In this document: piece by piece, positions 26,022 through 35,396 of the stretch | Layout: every line of letters starts with the position of its first letter | Numbering within the stretch: the first letter of the stretch is position 1 | Source of the DNA: Bradyrhizobium sp. | GTDB taxonomy: Bacteria > Pseudomonadota > Alphaproteobacteria > Rhizobiales > Xanthobacteraceae | DNA: 64,000 nt | Direction of reading: 5' to 3' | NCBI RefSeq assembly: GCF_016219575.1 | Contig: NZ_JACRMG010000039.1 | Location: 49,189-113,188, forward strand | Notes under the pieces: model-generated | What the model saw: the letters and a program-made list of their open reading frames with translations, nothing else | Told to the model about the DNA's origin: nothing | The model's database searches: none | Program-made: the position numbers and the translations under genes

Positions 26022-26546
26022 TCAATTGCCGGGCTGCGTGCCCTGCCTGAACAGTCCGACCTTCAGGTCCTTCGCGCGATAGATAATCTCGCCGTCCATG
26101 GAAAGCCACCCGTCGGCAATGCCGAGCACCAGCTTTCCACGCATCACACGCTTGATATCCGTCTGGTAGACGACCTTTTTGGCGTGCGGCAGGACCTGGC
26201 CGGAGAACTTCAGCTCGCTCAGCCCCAGTGCCCGGCCACGGCCCTCGCCGCCGATCCAGCCGAGGTAGAACCCAACCATCTGCCACAGGGCGTCGAGCCC
26301 CAGGCAGCCCGGCATGACCGGGTCGTTCTTGAAATGGCAGCCGAAAAACCAGAGATCCGGCTTCACATCGAGCTCAGCGCGGACCAGGCCCTTGCCATAT
26401 TCGCCACCGGTATCGGTGATCTCGCTGATGCGGTCGAACATCAGCATCGGCGGCAGCGGCAACTGGGCATTGCCGGGACCGAACAATTCGCCTCGGCCGC
26501 AGGCCAGCAAATCCTCATACTCATAGCCGTTGCGCCGATTGAGCAT
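26022..26546 (-). CDS. fabA: 3-hydroxydecanoyl-[ACP] dehydratase/isomerase
   Basis: ORF 26022..26771, likely start [30 protein letters not shown] at 26546; [32 protein letters not shown] signature. Confidence 0.94.
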   Translation of the reverse strand: MLNRRNGYEYEDLLACGRGELFGPGNAQLPLPPMLMFDRISEITDTGGEYGKGLVRAELDVKPDLWFFGCHFKNDPVMPGCLGLDALWQMVGFYLGWIGGEGRGRALGLSELKFSGQVLPHAKKVVYQTDIKRVMRGKLVLGIADGWLSMDGEIIYRAKDLKVGLFRQGTQPGN

Positions 26547-26837
26547 CGTATCAAGAACCTCTCGAATTCCGGATTGCGCGTTTTGGGCGGGGATAGCAAC
26601 CCCGCGGGCGACGCACACCGTCCCCAGGCAAGCCGCGCAGGCGCTGATGCCCTGCAGGAACCGGCATTGGCCAATGCTGAAATCGCATGGCTCGGATCGG
26701 GGCGCTCTGTAACATGCCATCCACAGGCGGCAAAGCGCCGATGCGGGGTAAATCGCCGCGCCGGCCTGCAACGTTCCGCTTAACCTTGGTCAAGTTCTAG
26801 TTGCGAAAAACTTGCATCTGAGGCGTTTCCCTCTATA

Positions 26838-26859
26838 TTCCAGCAGAATAGAGCTGGAA
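26838..26859. promoter_or_regulatory. inverted repeat upstream of irr
   Basis: TTCCAGC agaataga GCTGGAA, perfect 7-bp arms, about 20 nt upstream of the irr ORF. Confidence 0.5.
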
Positions 26860-26879
26860 GTACGAGTACGGGCCCGACC

Positions 26880-27374
26880 TTGGATATCAACGACGCAACG
26901 ACCCGCAACGACGATGCGGACAACATGGCGGTACGCCCGGCCGGACATCAACCCGCGCTGACCGGTTGCCCGTGGCATGACGTCAACGAAATGCTGCAGG
27001 CCGCTGGATTGCGCCCTACGCGGCAGCGCATGGCCTTGGGCTGGCTGCTGTTCGGCAAGGGCGCGCGGCACCTCACCGCGGAAATGCTTTACGAGGAAGC
27101 GACGCTGGCCAAGGTGCCGGTGTCGCTGGCAACCGTCTACAACACGCTCAACCAGCTCACCGATGCGGGTTTGCTGCGCCAGGTCAGCGTCGACGGCACG
27201 AAAACCTATTTCGACACCAATGTGACGGCGCACCACCATTTCTATCTCGAGAACAATCACGAGCTGGTCGATATCCCCGACCCCCATCTCGTGCTCTCGA
27301 AGATGCCCGACGTGCCCGAGGGCTACGAAATCGCCCGCGTCGACATGGTCGTGCGCCTGCGCAAGAAGCGCTGA
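26880..27374 (+). CDS. irr: Fur-family iron response regulator Irr
   Basis: 164 aa; GCPWHD heme-regulatory-like motif near N-terminus, RPTRQRMALGWLLFGKGARHLTAEMLYEEA, HHH motif. Start codon uncertain (TTG at 26880). Confidence 0.93.
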   Translation: MDINDATTRNDDADNMAVRPAGHQPALTGCPWHDVNEMLQAAGLRPTRQRMALGWLLFGKGARHLTAEMLYEEATLAKVPVSLATVYNTLNQLTDAGLLRQVSVDGTKTYFDTNVTAHHHFYLENNHELVDIPDPHLVLSKMPDVPEGYEIARVDMVVRLRKKR

Positions 27375-27399
27375 GATCTAAGCCAAGCTGTTAGAGTTT

Positions 27400-27488
27400 C
27401 GTCATGGCCGGGCTTGTCCCGGCCATCCATGTTCTTGAGCTGCGAAAAAAGAAAGACGTGGATGCCCGGGACAAGCCCGGGCATGACG
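27400..27488. repeat. intergenic palindromic repeat, family A (full copy, arms in inverted order)
   Basis: CGTCATGGCCGGGCTTGTCCCGGCCATCCATG ... ACGTGGATGCCCGGGACAAGCCCGGGCATGACG. Confidence 0.9.
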
Positions 27489-27517
27489 ACGTCAACTTGT
27501 CCCGCAACTCGCGGGGA

Positions 27518-28045
27518 CTATTCCACCTTCTCGTCGGCGTAGACGCCCCAGAGACGCTGCTGCTCGATCCAGCCGTCAAAGCCGCTGCCGGTGACACGGC
27601 ACCAGCCGTTCGTGCATTTCTTCACCTGCGCGACGACGCCGGCCTGCAGCTTTGCCGCAATCGCGCTTGCGGGATCGGCGCGGTCATAGAGCGGCGCGAG
27701 TTCGTTCTTGCTCTTCATGGTGACGACGGCGGTGCGGCGGCCCGACAGCATGGAGTGATAGACCCAGCCTTCCGAGCCTTCGGAATCGCGCACCCGGCGC
27801 CAGTTCTCGAATTCGGCGGTGATCTCCACCGGCAGGCCCGCGCGGGTATAGATCCAGGCCACGTCATTGTCCTTGGTCGGGCCGGCCCTGACATTCACGT
27901 GATCCGACTTGAGGCTGACATAGCGCGGAACGGGCAGCCCGCTGGTGGCCGCCGCCGAATCCTTGGCCGCATGACCCGTGCCGGGGACAGCTCCCAGCAT
28001 CGCCGCCAGCACCACCACCGCACCGAAACGCCCCAACCCCATCAA
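27518..28045 (-). CDS. secreted bacterial SH3-domain protein
   Basis: 175 aa; signal-peptide-like N-terminus, LPVPRYVSLKSDHVNVRAGPTKDNDVAWIYTRAGLPVEITAEFENWRRVRDSEGSEGWVY SH3b motif. Confidence 0.8.
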   Translation of the reverse strand: MMGLGRFGAVVVLAAMLGAVPGTGHAAKDSAAATSGLPVPRYVSLKSDHVNVRAGPTKDNDVAWIYTRAGLPVEITAEFENWRRVRDSEGSEGWVYHSMLSGRRTAVVTMKSKNELAPLYDRADPASAIAAKLQAGVVAQVKKCTNGWCRVTGSGFDGWIEQQRLWGVYADEKVE

Positions 28046-28361
28046 CTCGTCTCCTGTCGAGAACGCGACAGGCTCAACTTCCCGGAGCTGAACCCGCTCG
28101 TCTTACGCCAACACCCCAAATCCCTGTGCAGTTGCGGAATCGCCTCGGCTTGCAGTTCCTTGGTTCTTGTCTTGGCCCGGCCTTCTGCTAGAGAGGACGG
28201 AACGCAAGAAGAGCCGAATTTTCCCGGGGAAAACCGGGTTAAATGTCGGGGAACCCAAGGAAACGCCGGGGACCGCACTGCAAGATTGCAGTGTCGAACA
28301 CCCGGGTTAATGAGGTCTGAACGGCAGGCTTTTGTTAAGCTCAGCCTCATGAAAGCAGGAA

Positions 28362-29363
28362 ATGTCGGTTAAGAAAAAGCCTCTCGTCGTCGTCACGCGC
28401 AAGCTGCCGGACTCCATCGAGACCCGGATGCGCGAGCTGTTCGACGCGAAGCTCAATCTCGACGACACCCCGATGACGTCCGAGCAGATCGCCGAAGCCG
28501 TGTGCACCGCCGACGTGCTGGTGCCGACCGTTACCGACGAGATCAAGGAAGACGTATTGAAGCAGCCTGACTGCAAGCTCAGGCTGATCGCCAATTTCGG
28601 CAATGGCGTCGACAATATCGACGTCGCCGCCGCGCATGCCCGCGGCATCACGGTGACCAATACGCCGAAGGTGCTCACCGAAGATACCGCCGACATGACC
28701 ATGGCGCTGATCCTGGCGGTGCCGCGGCGGATGATCGAGGGCGCTTCCATCCTCACCGAAGGCAAGAACTGGGCGGGCTGGTCGCCGACCTGGATGCTCG
28801 GCCACCGCATCGGCGGCAAGCGCCTCGGCATTGTCGGCATGGGCCGGATTGGACAAGCCGTAGCGCGCCGCGCGCGGGCCTTCGGCCTGCAGATCCACTA
28901 CCACAACCGCCGTCCGGTGGCGCCGCAGATCGCCGAGGAGTTGGGCGCGACCTATTGGGAAAGCCTCGACCAGATGCTGGCGCGGATGGACATCATCTCG
29001 GTGAACTGTCCGCATACGCCGGCGACCTATCATCTGTTGTCGGCGCGGCGGCTGAAGCTGATGCGCAGGGAAGCCTATATCGTCAACACCGCGCGCGGCG
29101 GGGTGATCGACGAAGACGCCATGGTCAAGCTGATCGAATCCGGCGAGATCGGCGGCGCCGGCCTCGACGTCTACGAGCACGAACCCCTGGTGAATCCGAA
29201 GCTGGTGCGGCTCGGCAAGGCCGGCAAGGTGACGCTGCTGCCGCATATGGGCTCGGCCACCATCGAAGGCCGCGTCGACATGGGCGAGAAGGTGATCATC
29301 AACATCCGGACCTTCCTCGACAACCACAAGCCGCCGGATCGCGTGCTGCCCAGCATGCTCTGA
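28362..29363 (+). CDS. D-isomer-specific 2-hydroxyacid dehydrogenase (D-glycerate dehydrogenase-like)
   Basis: 333 aa; RLGIVGMGRIGQAVARRARAFG NAD-binding motif, NTARGGVIDEDAMVKLIESGEIGGAGLDVYEHEP. Confidence 0.93.
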   Translation: MSVKKKPLVVVTRKLPDSIETRMRELFDAKLNLDDTPMTSEQIAEAVCTADVLVPTVTDEIKEDVLKQPDCKLRLIANFGNGVDNIDVAAAHARGITVTNTPKVLTEDTADMTMALILAVPRRMIEGASILTEGKNWAGWSPTWMLGHRIGGKRLGIVGMGRIGQAVARRARAFGLQIHYHNRRPVAPQIAEELGATYWESLDQMLARMDIISVNCPHTPATYHLLSARRLKLMRREAYIVNTARGGVIDEDAMVKLIESGEIGGAGLDVYEHEPLVNPKLVRLGKAGKVTLLPHMGSATIEGRVDMGEKVIINIRTFLDNHKPPDRVLPSML

Positions 29364-29469
29364 GCGCGGCGGCGTGCCGGAACCAAAACCGCGAAAACAA
29401 CCCCATGCAAAGTAGAAATGGGACGCCCTACCGGTTACCTGCTACCGAACATGCGCTGAGCGGAGCGGC

Positions 29470-30168
29470 GTGAGCGAGACCCGCAACGCGCTGCTGGACC
29501 GTCTCGCCGCCACCATTGCGACGTTGCATCCGGACCGGCGCATCCGCGTCGCCATCGATGGCGTCGACGGGGCCGGCAAGACCATGCTGGCGGATGCGCT
29601 GGCGCCGCTGGTCATCGCGAAGGGCCGCGAAGTCATTCGGGCCAGTGTCGATGGCTTCCACAACCCGCGCGCCGTTCGCTATGCGCGCGGGCGTCATTCA
29701 CCCGACGGCTTCTACCTGGATTCCTACGACTACGCCGCGTTTCGCCGCCTGCTGCTCGATCCGCTGGGGTCCGGCAGCTCAGGCAATTACATCGCAAGAC
29801 ATTTCGACCATCGCACCGATCAGCCCGTCGTGCCGCGGCCGCAACAGGCAGCCCAGACGGTCGCGCTGATTGTCGACGGCATCTTCCTGCATCGCACTGA
29901 ATTGCGCGAATGCTGGGATCTCTCGATCTTCCTGCAGGTCGATTTCGCCGTCTCGACGGCGCGCAACGCCGCGCGCGACGGCACACCGGAAGCGCTCGAT
30001 CCCGAGGCCCCGTCCACCCGCCGCTATGTCGGCGGGCAGCAGCGCTATCTCGCCGAATGCAATCCGCAGCAAGCAGCCGATATCGTGATCGACTACAACG
30101 ATCCCGGCGCGCCGAAAATACTGAAGTGGAATTCCCGATCGCTCAGCGATGCCCGCTCAGATCGATGA
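29470..30168 (+). CDS. uridine kinase-like P-loop protein
   Basis: 232 aa; RVAIDGVDGAGKTMLADALAPL Walker A, VDGFHNPRAVRYARGRHSPDGFYLDSYDY, LIVDGIFLHRTEL. Confidence 0.8.
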   Translation: MSETRNALLDRLAATIATLHPDRRIRVAIDGVDGAGKTMLADALAPLVIAKGREVIRASVDGFHNPRAVRYARGRHSPDGFYLDSYDYAAFRRLLLDPLGSGSSGNYIARHFDHRTDQPVVPRPQQAAQTVALIVDGIFLHRTELRECWDLSIFLQVDFAVSTARNAARDGTPEALDPEAPSTRRYVGGQQRYLAECNPQQAADIVIDYNDPGAPKILKWNSRSLSDARSDR

Positions 30169-30943
30169 TACCGGGTGCATCGCCATTGAGCGGGTTTTGC
30201 GGATCGCGCTTGTAGCGCAGCGTCTCGAACCGCATCGACAGCGCATCGACCATCAAGAGGCGGCCGACCAGGCCATCGCCAAAGCCGACGATCTCGCGGA
30301 TCGCCTCCATCGCCATCATCGATCCCAATACGCCGGCGAGCGCACCCATCACGCCGGCCTCCGCACAGGTCGGCACCGTGCCGGCCGGCGGTGGCTCCGG
30401 GAACAGGCAGCGATAGGTCGGGTTCAGCTCGCCTGCCGCATTGCGCTCGTGGGCGCGGATGGTGGTGAGCGAACCGTCGAACATGCCGAGCGCGGCTGTT
30501 ATCAGCGGCTTGGCCGCGAGATAGCAGGCATCGGAAACGAGATAGCGCGTCTCGAAATTGTCTGAGCCGTCGAGCACGAGGTCGTAGCCGCCGATGACGG
30601 CCATGGCGTTGGCGGCGTTGAGCCGGACCGCATGGGATTCGAACAGCACGTGCGGATTGAGCGCGCGGACCTGCTCGGCGGCGCTGTCGACCTTGAGCCG
30701 TCCCACCTCCGGCGTGGTGTGGATGATCTGGCGCTGCAGGTTGGACAGCGAGACCCTGTCGTCGTCGACGACGCCGAGCGTGCCGATTCCGGCTGCGGCC
30801 AGATACATCAGCGCCGGCGCGCCGAGCCCGCCCGCGCCGATCACCAGCACCGAAGCCTCCTTCAGCGCCGTCTGGCCGGGGCCGCCGACCTCGCGCAGCA
30901 CGATGTGGCGGGCGTAGCGTTCGAGTTCCTTGTCGCTCAGCAT
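30143..30943 (-). CDS. moeB: ThiF/MoeB-family adenylyltransferase
   Basis: ORF 30143..31030, likely start MLSDKELERYARHIVLREVGGPGQ; VLVIGAGGLGAPALMYLAAAGIGTLGVVDDDRVSLSNLQRQI. Confidence 0.9.
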   Translation of the reverse strand: MLSDKELERYARHIVLREVGGPGQTALKEASVLVIGAGGLGAPALMYLAAAGIGTLGVVDDDRVSLSNLQRQIIHTTPEVGRLKVDSAAEQVRALNPHVLFESHAVRLNAANAMAVIGGYDLVLDGSDNFETRYLVSDACYLAAKPLITAALGMFDGSLTTIRAHERNAAGELNPTYRCLFPEPPPAGTVPTCAEAGVMGALAGVLGSMMAMEAIREIVGFGDGLVGRLLMVDALSMRFETLRYKRDPQNPLNGDAPGIIDLSGHR

Positions 30944-30954
30944 CCGATCTCTCC

Positions 30955-31078
30955 CCTCATGGTGAGGCTCCGGACGATGCTTGCGCATCGCCTTGAGAAC
31001 CATGAGGCCCCTGTCTCGCCCGTGGCCCATCCTTCGAGACGCGGCCTGACGGCCGCTCCTCAGGATGAGGTCCCGGCC
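30955..31078. repeat. intergenic repeat, family C
   Basis: CCTCATGGTGAGGCTCCGGACGATGCTTGCGCATCGCCTTGAGAACCATGAGG followed by CCATCCTTCGAGACGCGGCCTGACGGCCGCTCCTCAGGATGAGG; imperfect inverted repeats. Confidence 0.65.
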
Positions 31079-31153
31079 CCTGAACCGGCGTCCGGTTGTT
31101 GCCTGCCAAGCAGATGTGCATAATCGGCCATGGCTGCAATCCCGGGATTAGTC

Positions 31154-32497
31154 ATGAGAACGGTGCTTTCGGCAACATTGTTGGTGGTGGCCATGGGCGG
31201 CGCCGCAGAGGCCCAGATGCAGGCGCCGGCTACCGCAGGCGCCCAGCCGAAGCCGGTTGCGACCACGCCAGTGCGTCCGCCAAAGACACAAACCCCGGCC
31301 GACACCGCCAATGCCATGGCACAGGCCGAGCGGCTGGCACTGCAATCGGATCTCGCCTGGGTCGGCGAGTATAACGGCGCGATCACGGGCGAAGTCAGCG
31401 AGCGCATGGTCAACGCCATCAAGGAATTCCAGAAGAGCCGCGGCGCGAGGCAAACCGGCGTGCTCAACCCGCAGGAGCGCGGCATCCTCGCCGACACCGC
31501 GCGGAGGCGGCAGGAAAATGTCGGCTGGAAGATCATCACGGACGCCGGAACCGGTGTGCGGCTCGGCATCCCGACCAAGCTGGTGCCGCAGCAGGCGAGC
31601 GACGCCGGCGGCGCGAAATGGACCTCGCCGACCGGCACGGTGCAGATCGTGCTGTCGCGGCGCAAGGAAGCAAACCCCAGCACCGCAAAGCTCGCCGAGC
31701 AGGAGAAGAAGGCGAACGGACGCGCGGTCGACTACAACGTGGTGAAGCCCGACTTTTTCGTGCTGTCCGGGCTGCAGGGCCTGAAGAAGTTCTATCTGCG
31801 CGGCACCTTCAAGGGCGACGAGGTCCGCATCATGACGATCCTCTACGACCAGGCGGTGGAGAACACGGTCGAGCCGGTCGTCATCGCCATGTCGAGCGCG
31901 TTCAACGCATTTCCGACGGGACCGCTGGCCGGACCGCCGGCGCGCAGGACGGTGGAATACGGCACCGGCATCGTCGTGGCCGAGGACGGCAGCATCGTCA
32001 CCGACCGCCAGCTCGTCGATGCCTGCACCGCCATCGCCATCCCCGGCTTCGGCAATGCCGACCGCGTCGCCGAAGACAAGGAGCGCGATCTCGCGCTGCT
32101 GCGCATCTATGGCGCGCGCGGGCTCAAGCCGCTGAATCTCGCCGGTGGCGGCGGCAAGACCGCCGTCGATCTCACGGGGATCGCCGATCCACAGAACCAG
32201 GGCGGCGGCAGCGCCGTCAGTACCGTGAAAGCTTCGGTCAGCGGCGCCGATCTCGCGCCGGCGCCGGCGCTCGGTTTCTCGGGCGCGGTTGCCATCGACG
32301 CCGACGGCAAGTTCGCAGGCCTCGCGCAGCTCAAGCCGGTGGTGGTCGCGGGCCCCGCCGGCGGCGCGCCATCGCAGGCCGCATTGGTGCCGGCCGATGC
32401 CATCAGGGATTTCCTCAAGGCCAATGGCGTCACCGCAGCCGGCACGTCGGCGGACGCCAGGGCCTCCGTGGTGCGCGTGATCTGTGTGCGGAAGTAG
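31154..32497 (+). CDS. secreted protein with peptidoglycan-binding-like and degenerate trypsin-like domains
   Basis: ORF 31130..32497, likely start MRTVLSATLLVVAMGGAAEAQ; EYNGAITGEVSERMVNAIKEFQKSRGARQTGVLNPQE; GTGIVVAEDGSIVTDRQLVDACTAI ... ERDLALLRI ... GFSGAVAIDADGKFAGL. Confidence 0.7.
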   Translation: MRTVLSATLLVVAMGGAAEAQMQAPATAGAQPKPVATTPVRPPKTQTPADTANAMAQAERLALQSDLAWVGEYNGAITGEVSERMVNAIKEFQKSRGARQTGVLNPQERGILADTARRRQENVGWKIITDAGTGVRLGIPTKLVPQQASDAGGAKWTSPTGTVQIVLSRRKEANPSTAKLAEQEKKANGRAVDYNVVKPDFFVLSGLQGLKKFYLRGTFKGDEVRIMTILYDQAVENTVEPVVIAMSSAFNAFPTGPLAGPPARRTVEYGTGIVVAEDGSIVTDRQLVDACTAIAIPGFGNADRVAEDKERDLALLRIYGARGLKPLNLAGGGGKTAVDLTGIADPQNQGGGSAVSTVKASVSGADLAPAPALGFSGAVAIDADGKFAGLAQLKPVVVAGPAGGAPSQAALVPADAIRDFLKANGVTAAGTSADARASVVRVICVRK

Positions 32498-32614
32498 GGC
32501 GCGGCCTGTACGGACGACCGCCTTGCGGGCCGGGAGTTTTGACGCATGTCAACGACATTCCCCGCAGACTGCCGTCAATTGCGCGTAACTATCCTGCGCG
32601 ATGAGGTCATGATC

Positions 32615-33136
32615 ATGAACCGTTCCATGAAGCTTGCGACAGGGTTTGCCGCGGGAATCGCGATGTGCGGCAATGCGGCTGCCCAGTCGCCGCCTTTGCC
32701 CACGCCGATGGTGGAGGAAGTGATGGTCAAGACCACGCTTCTGACGCTCAACGACGCCAACCTCACCGGCAATTACGACGTGCTGTTCGCCAAGATGGCC
32801 AAGCCATTCCGTGACAAGCTGACCGCCGACGCCTTGAAGCAGGGATTCAAGTCCTTCGCCGGCCGCCACATCGACGTCATTGCGGCGATGCCCATCGTCG
32901 CTTCGAGCAAGCCGGAGATCGGCAGCCGGGGCGAGTTGATGCTGCGCGGCCATTTTGACACCACGCCTTCGCGCCTCACCTATCAACTCGACTACTTCAT
33001 CTCCGAAGGCGAGTGGAAGCCGGTGGTGATCGACGTCAAGGTCAGGAATCAATCCTCGAGCGATGCCGGCCCGGCCGAGCTGCTGGCGCGCGCGGCCGCC
33101 GACATCTCCGGAGCAAGCAGCGGGGGGCGGCCGTGA
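32615..33136 (+). CDS. secreted hypothetical protein
   Basis: ORF 32546..33136, likely start MNRSMKLATGFAAGIAMCGNAAAQ (signal-peptide-like). Confidence 0.65.
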   Translation: MNRSMKLATGFAAGIAMCGNAAAQSPPLPTPMVEEVMVKTTLLTLNDANLTGNYDVLFAKMAKPFRDKLTADALKQGFKSFAGRHIDVIAAMPIVASSKPEIGSRGELMLRGHFDTTPSRLTYQLDYFISEGEWKPVVIDVKVRNQSSSDAGPAELLARAAADISGASSGGRP

Positions 33137-33375
33137 ACGACTCCGTCCCGCAGACAGCCACATGGCGCAAGGTGCTTGCCGCCATCCTCGACTTCCTGAT
33201 GGTGTTCTTCGTCGGAGGTTACGCGATCGGCTACCTCACCGGCGGCACGACGTCGGAAGGTTTCAAGCTCGAGGGTGCGCCGGCGATCGTGCTGTTCGCC
33301 CTGATCGTCGTCTACTTCGTCGCCGGCAGCAAATATCTGGGCGGCACCGTCTGGCAGCGCATCCTGTACAAGTGA
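33133..33375 (+). CDS. small membrane protein (RDD-like)
   Basis: GTG at 33133 gives MNDSVPQTATWRKVLAAILDFLMVFFVGGYAIGYLTGG...YLGGTVWQRILYK, two predicted TM helices; overlaps the upstream stop. Confidence 0.65.
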   Translation: MNDSVPQTATWRKVLAAILDFLMVFFVGGYAIGYLTGGTTSEGFKLEGAPAIVLFALIVVYFVAGSKYLGGTVWQRILYK

Positions 33376-33395
33376 GCGCGCTGCAAGCGCAACGT

Positions 33396-35075
33396 TCACC
33401 GCAGGCGAAACCGCACGCCGGCACGCGCGAGGCCGCCGGACATTCCGATCGGCGTACCGTCGGCGCGCCAGCAGGCGGCGCCTGACATGCCACCGTCCTG
33501 ATCGAATTCGATGCCGTTCATGCCGCCGCCAACCGTGGACATCGCCACGACCGTGTGGCCCATCGCCGCGAGTTTGGCGCGCACGCTCTCCGGCACCGCC
33601 TGCTCGACTTCCAGCGCATTGCCCTCGGTCCAGACCCGCGGCGCCTCGACGGCTTCCTGCAGCGTCATGCCGTGGTCGATCAGATTGACCAACGCCTGCA
33701 TCGCGCTCGGGAAAATGCGCTTGCCGCCGGGCAGGCCGAGCGCAAAGCGCAGCTTGCCGTCGCGCAAGGCCATCATCGGGGACATCGAGGTGGTGACGCG
33801 CTTGCCAGGTGCCAGCGACAGCGCGTGGCCCGGCCTGGGATCGTAGAGGTTCATGTAGTTGTTCGGGATGGTGCCGAGGCCCGGGATGAGAATCTTGGCA
33901 CCGAACAAATTGTTGATGGTCTGCGTGGTCGCCACCACGTTGCCATAGGCATCGGCCGCCGTCATATGCGTGGTGTGCGCGCCTTCGAGCTGCGCGACGC
34001 CGGCACCCCAGGCCTGCGCGCGGCCGGGATCGATGGCACGGCGGCGCTCGTCGGCATAGGCCTTGGACGTCAGCCGCTCCACCGGCACGTTGACATGGGC
34101 GGGATCGCCGCTCGCCGCCTCGCGGTCGGCGAAAGCGATCTTCATCACCTCGGCGAGATAGTGGATCGTCTGTGCCGTGCCGAATCCGAGCGCGGCGATA
34201 TCGAAGCCTTCCAGGATGTTCAGCATCTGCGCGATATGCACGCCCGATGCCGCCGGCGGCGGCGGTCCCATGATCTGCCAGCCGCGATAATCGGCGCGGA
34301 TCGGTTGCCGCTCGACCGTCTTGTACGACCTGAGATCCTCGTGCGCGATGAAGCCGCCGTTCGCCTTCATGTAGTCGACGAGCACGTTGCCGAGCAGGCC
34401 GTTATACAGGGCATCCGCGCCATGCTGCGCGATGTAGGACAGCGTCTCCGCATATTCCGCCTGCACCACCCGCTCTCCCGGTTTCAGCGGCACGCCCTTG
34501 GGCAGATAGATCGCCGAGATCGGCTTGTCCTTCAGCATCACTTCGGCGCCATCGGCGATGCATTCGTGCAGGTAGGGCGTCGCCGCAAAACCGCGCGCGG
34601 CGTGCCTGATCGCGGGCTGCATCACATCGGCAAGGCTCATGCTGCCGAACCGCGCCAGCGTCTCGCACCAGGCCTTCAGCGAGCCGGGGACGGCGACCGC
34701 TTTCGGTCCGTTGAGGTTCTCGTCATCGACCGTATCGAACACGTCATGCGGCGAACCCGGCTTCGAAATGTACGTGTCCGCCTTCACCGCCAGCGGCACC
34801 GTGCTCTGCCCGTCGATAAAGCGATGGCTGCCGTCGGCCAGCCGGATATGCGCCATGCCGCCGCCGATGATGCCGACCATCATGGGCTCGACCACGGTGA
34901 GCGCAAACAACGTCGCGATCGCGGCATCCACCGCATTGCCGCCGGCCGCGAGCATTTCCATGCCGGCAGCCGAAGCCAGCGGATGATTGCTCACCACCAT
35001 GCCGCGGCTGGAAGTGGCAGGCCTCTTGTCGCATTCGAAGACCGTCGCCGCACGGTCGCGCCAGTTTCCGCCCAT
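33396..35075 (-). CDS. ggt: gamma-glutamyltransferase family protein
   Basis: 559 aa; GMVVSNHPLASAAGMEMLAAGGNAVDAAIATLFALTVVEP; HTTHMTAADAYGNVVATTQTINN nucleophile region. Confidence 0.92.
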   Translation of the reverse strand: MGGNWRDRAATVFECDKRPATSSRGMVVSNHPLASAAGMEMLAAGGNAVDAAIATLFALTVVEPMMVGIIGGGMAHIRLADGSHRFIDGQSTVPLAVKADTYISKPGSPHDVFDTVDDENLNGPKAVAVPGSLKAWCETLARFGSMSLADVMQPAIRHAARGFAATPYLHECIADGAEVMLKDKPISAIYLPKGVPLKPGERVVQAEYAETLSYIAQHGADALYNGLLGNVLVDYMKANGGFIAHEDLRSYKTVERQPIRADYRGWQIMGPPPPAASGVHIAQMLNILEGFDIAALGFGTAQTIHYLAEVMKIAFADREAASGDPAHVNVPVERLTSKAYADERRRAIDPGRAQAWGAGVAQLEGAHTTHMTAADAYGNVVATTQTINNLFGAKILIPGLGTIPNNYMNLYDPRPGHALSLAPGKRVTTSMSPMMALRDGKLRFALGLPGGKRIFPSAMQALVNLIDHGMTLQEAVEAPRVWTEGNALEVEQAVPESVRAKLAAMGHTVVAMSTVGGGMNGIEFDQDGGMSGAACWRADGTPIGMSGGLARAGVRFRLR

Positions 35076-35396
35076 CGCCGTTTGTTTTCTCGTTCTGTGG
35101 AGCGATCGCTGCCATGTTCGCCGGCCCTGCGGGCGCGGTCAACCGCCTGCGATTTTCCTCCGCCCGGCATTCTCCGTGCTTCTGCGGATAGGCAGAAATT
35201 TCGCGGTAGTCATACGGAATTGCCACATTTCTGTAATCGGCGATGATGGTGTCAGAACGATTCGGACTTCCGCGATCCCCTTGGGAGGATCGGGCCGGCA
35301 CGTCCTGGGCAAGAACTGCCCGGCAACGCGCGAATGCGATGCACCCTGTTTGTGGCGTACGCATACCCCGACCAGCGCAATCCAAAGGACCTCGAA

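Noticed and set aside
24972-26783. 603-aa ORF on the plus strand
   Set aside because: Antisense to fabB-fabA; shadow ORF.
33555-35246. 563-aa ORF on the plus strand
   Set aside because: Antisense to ggt; His/Arg-rich with no domain signature.
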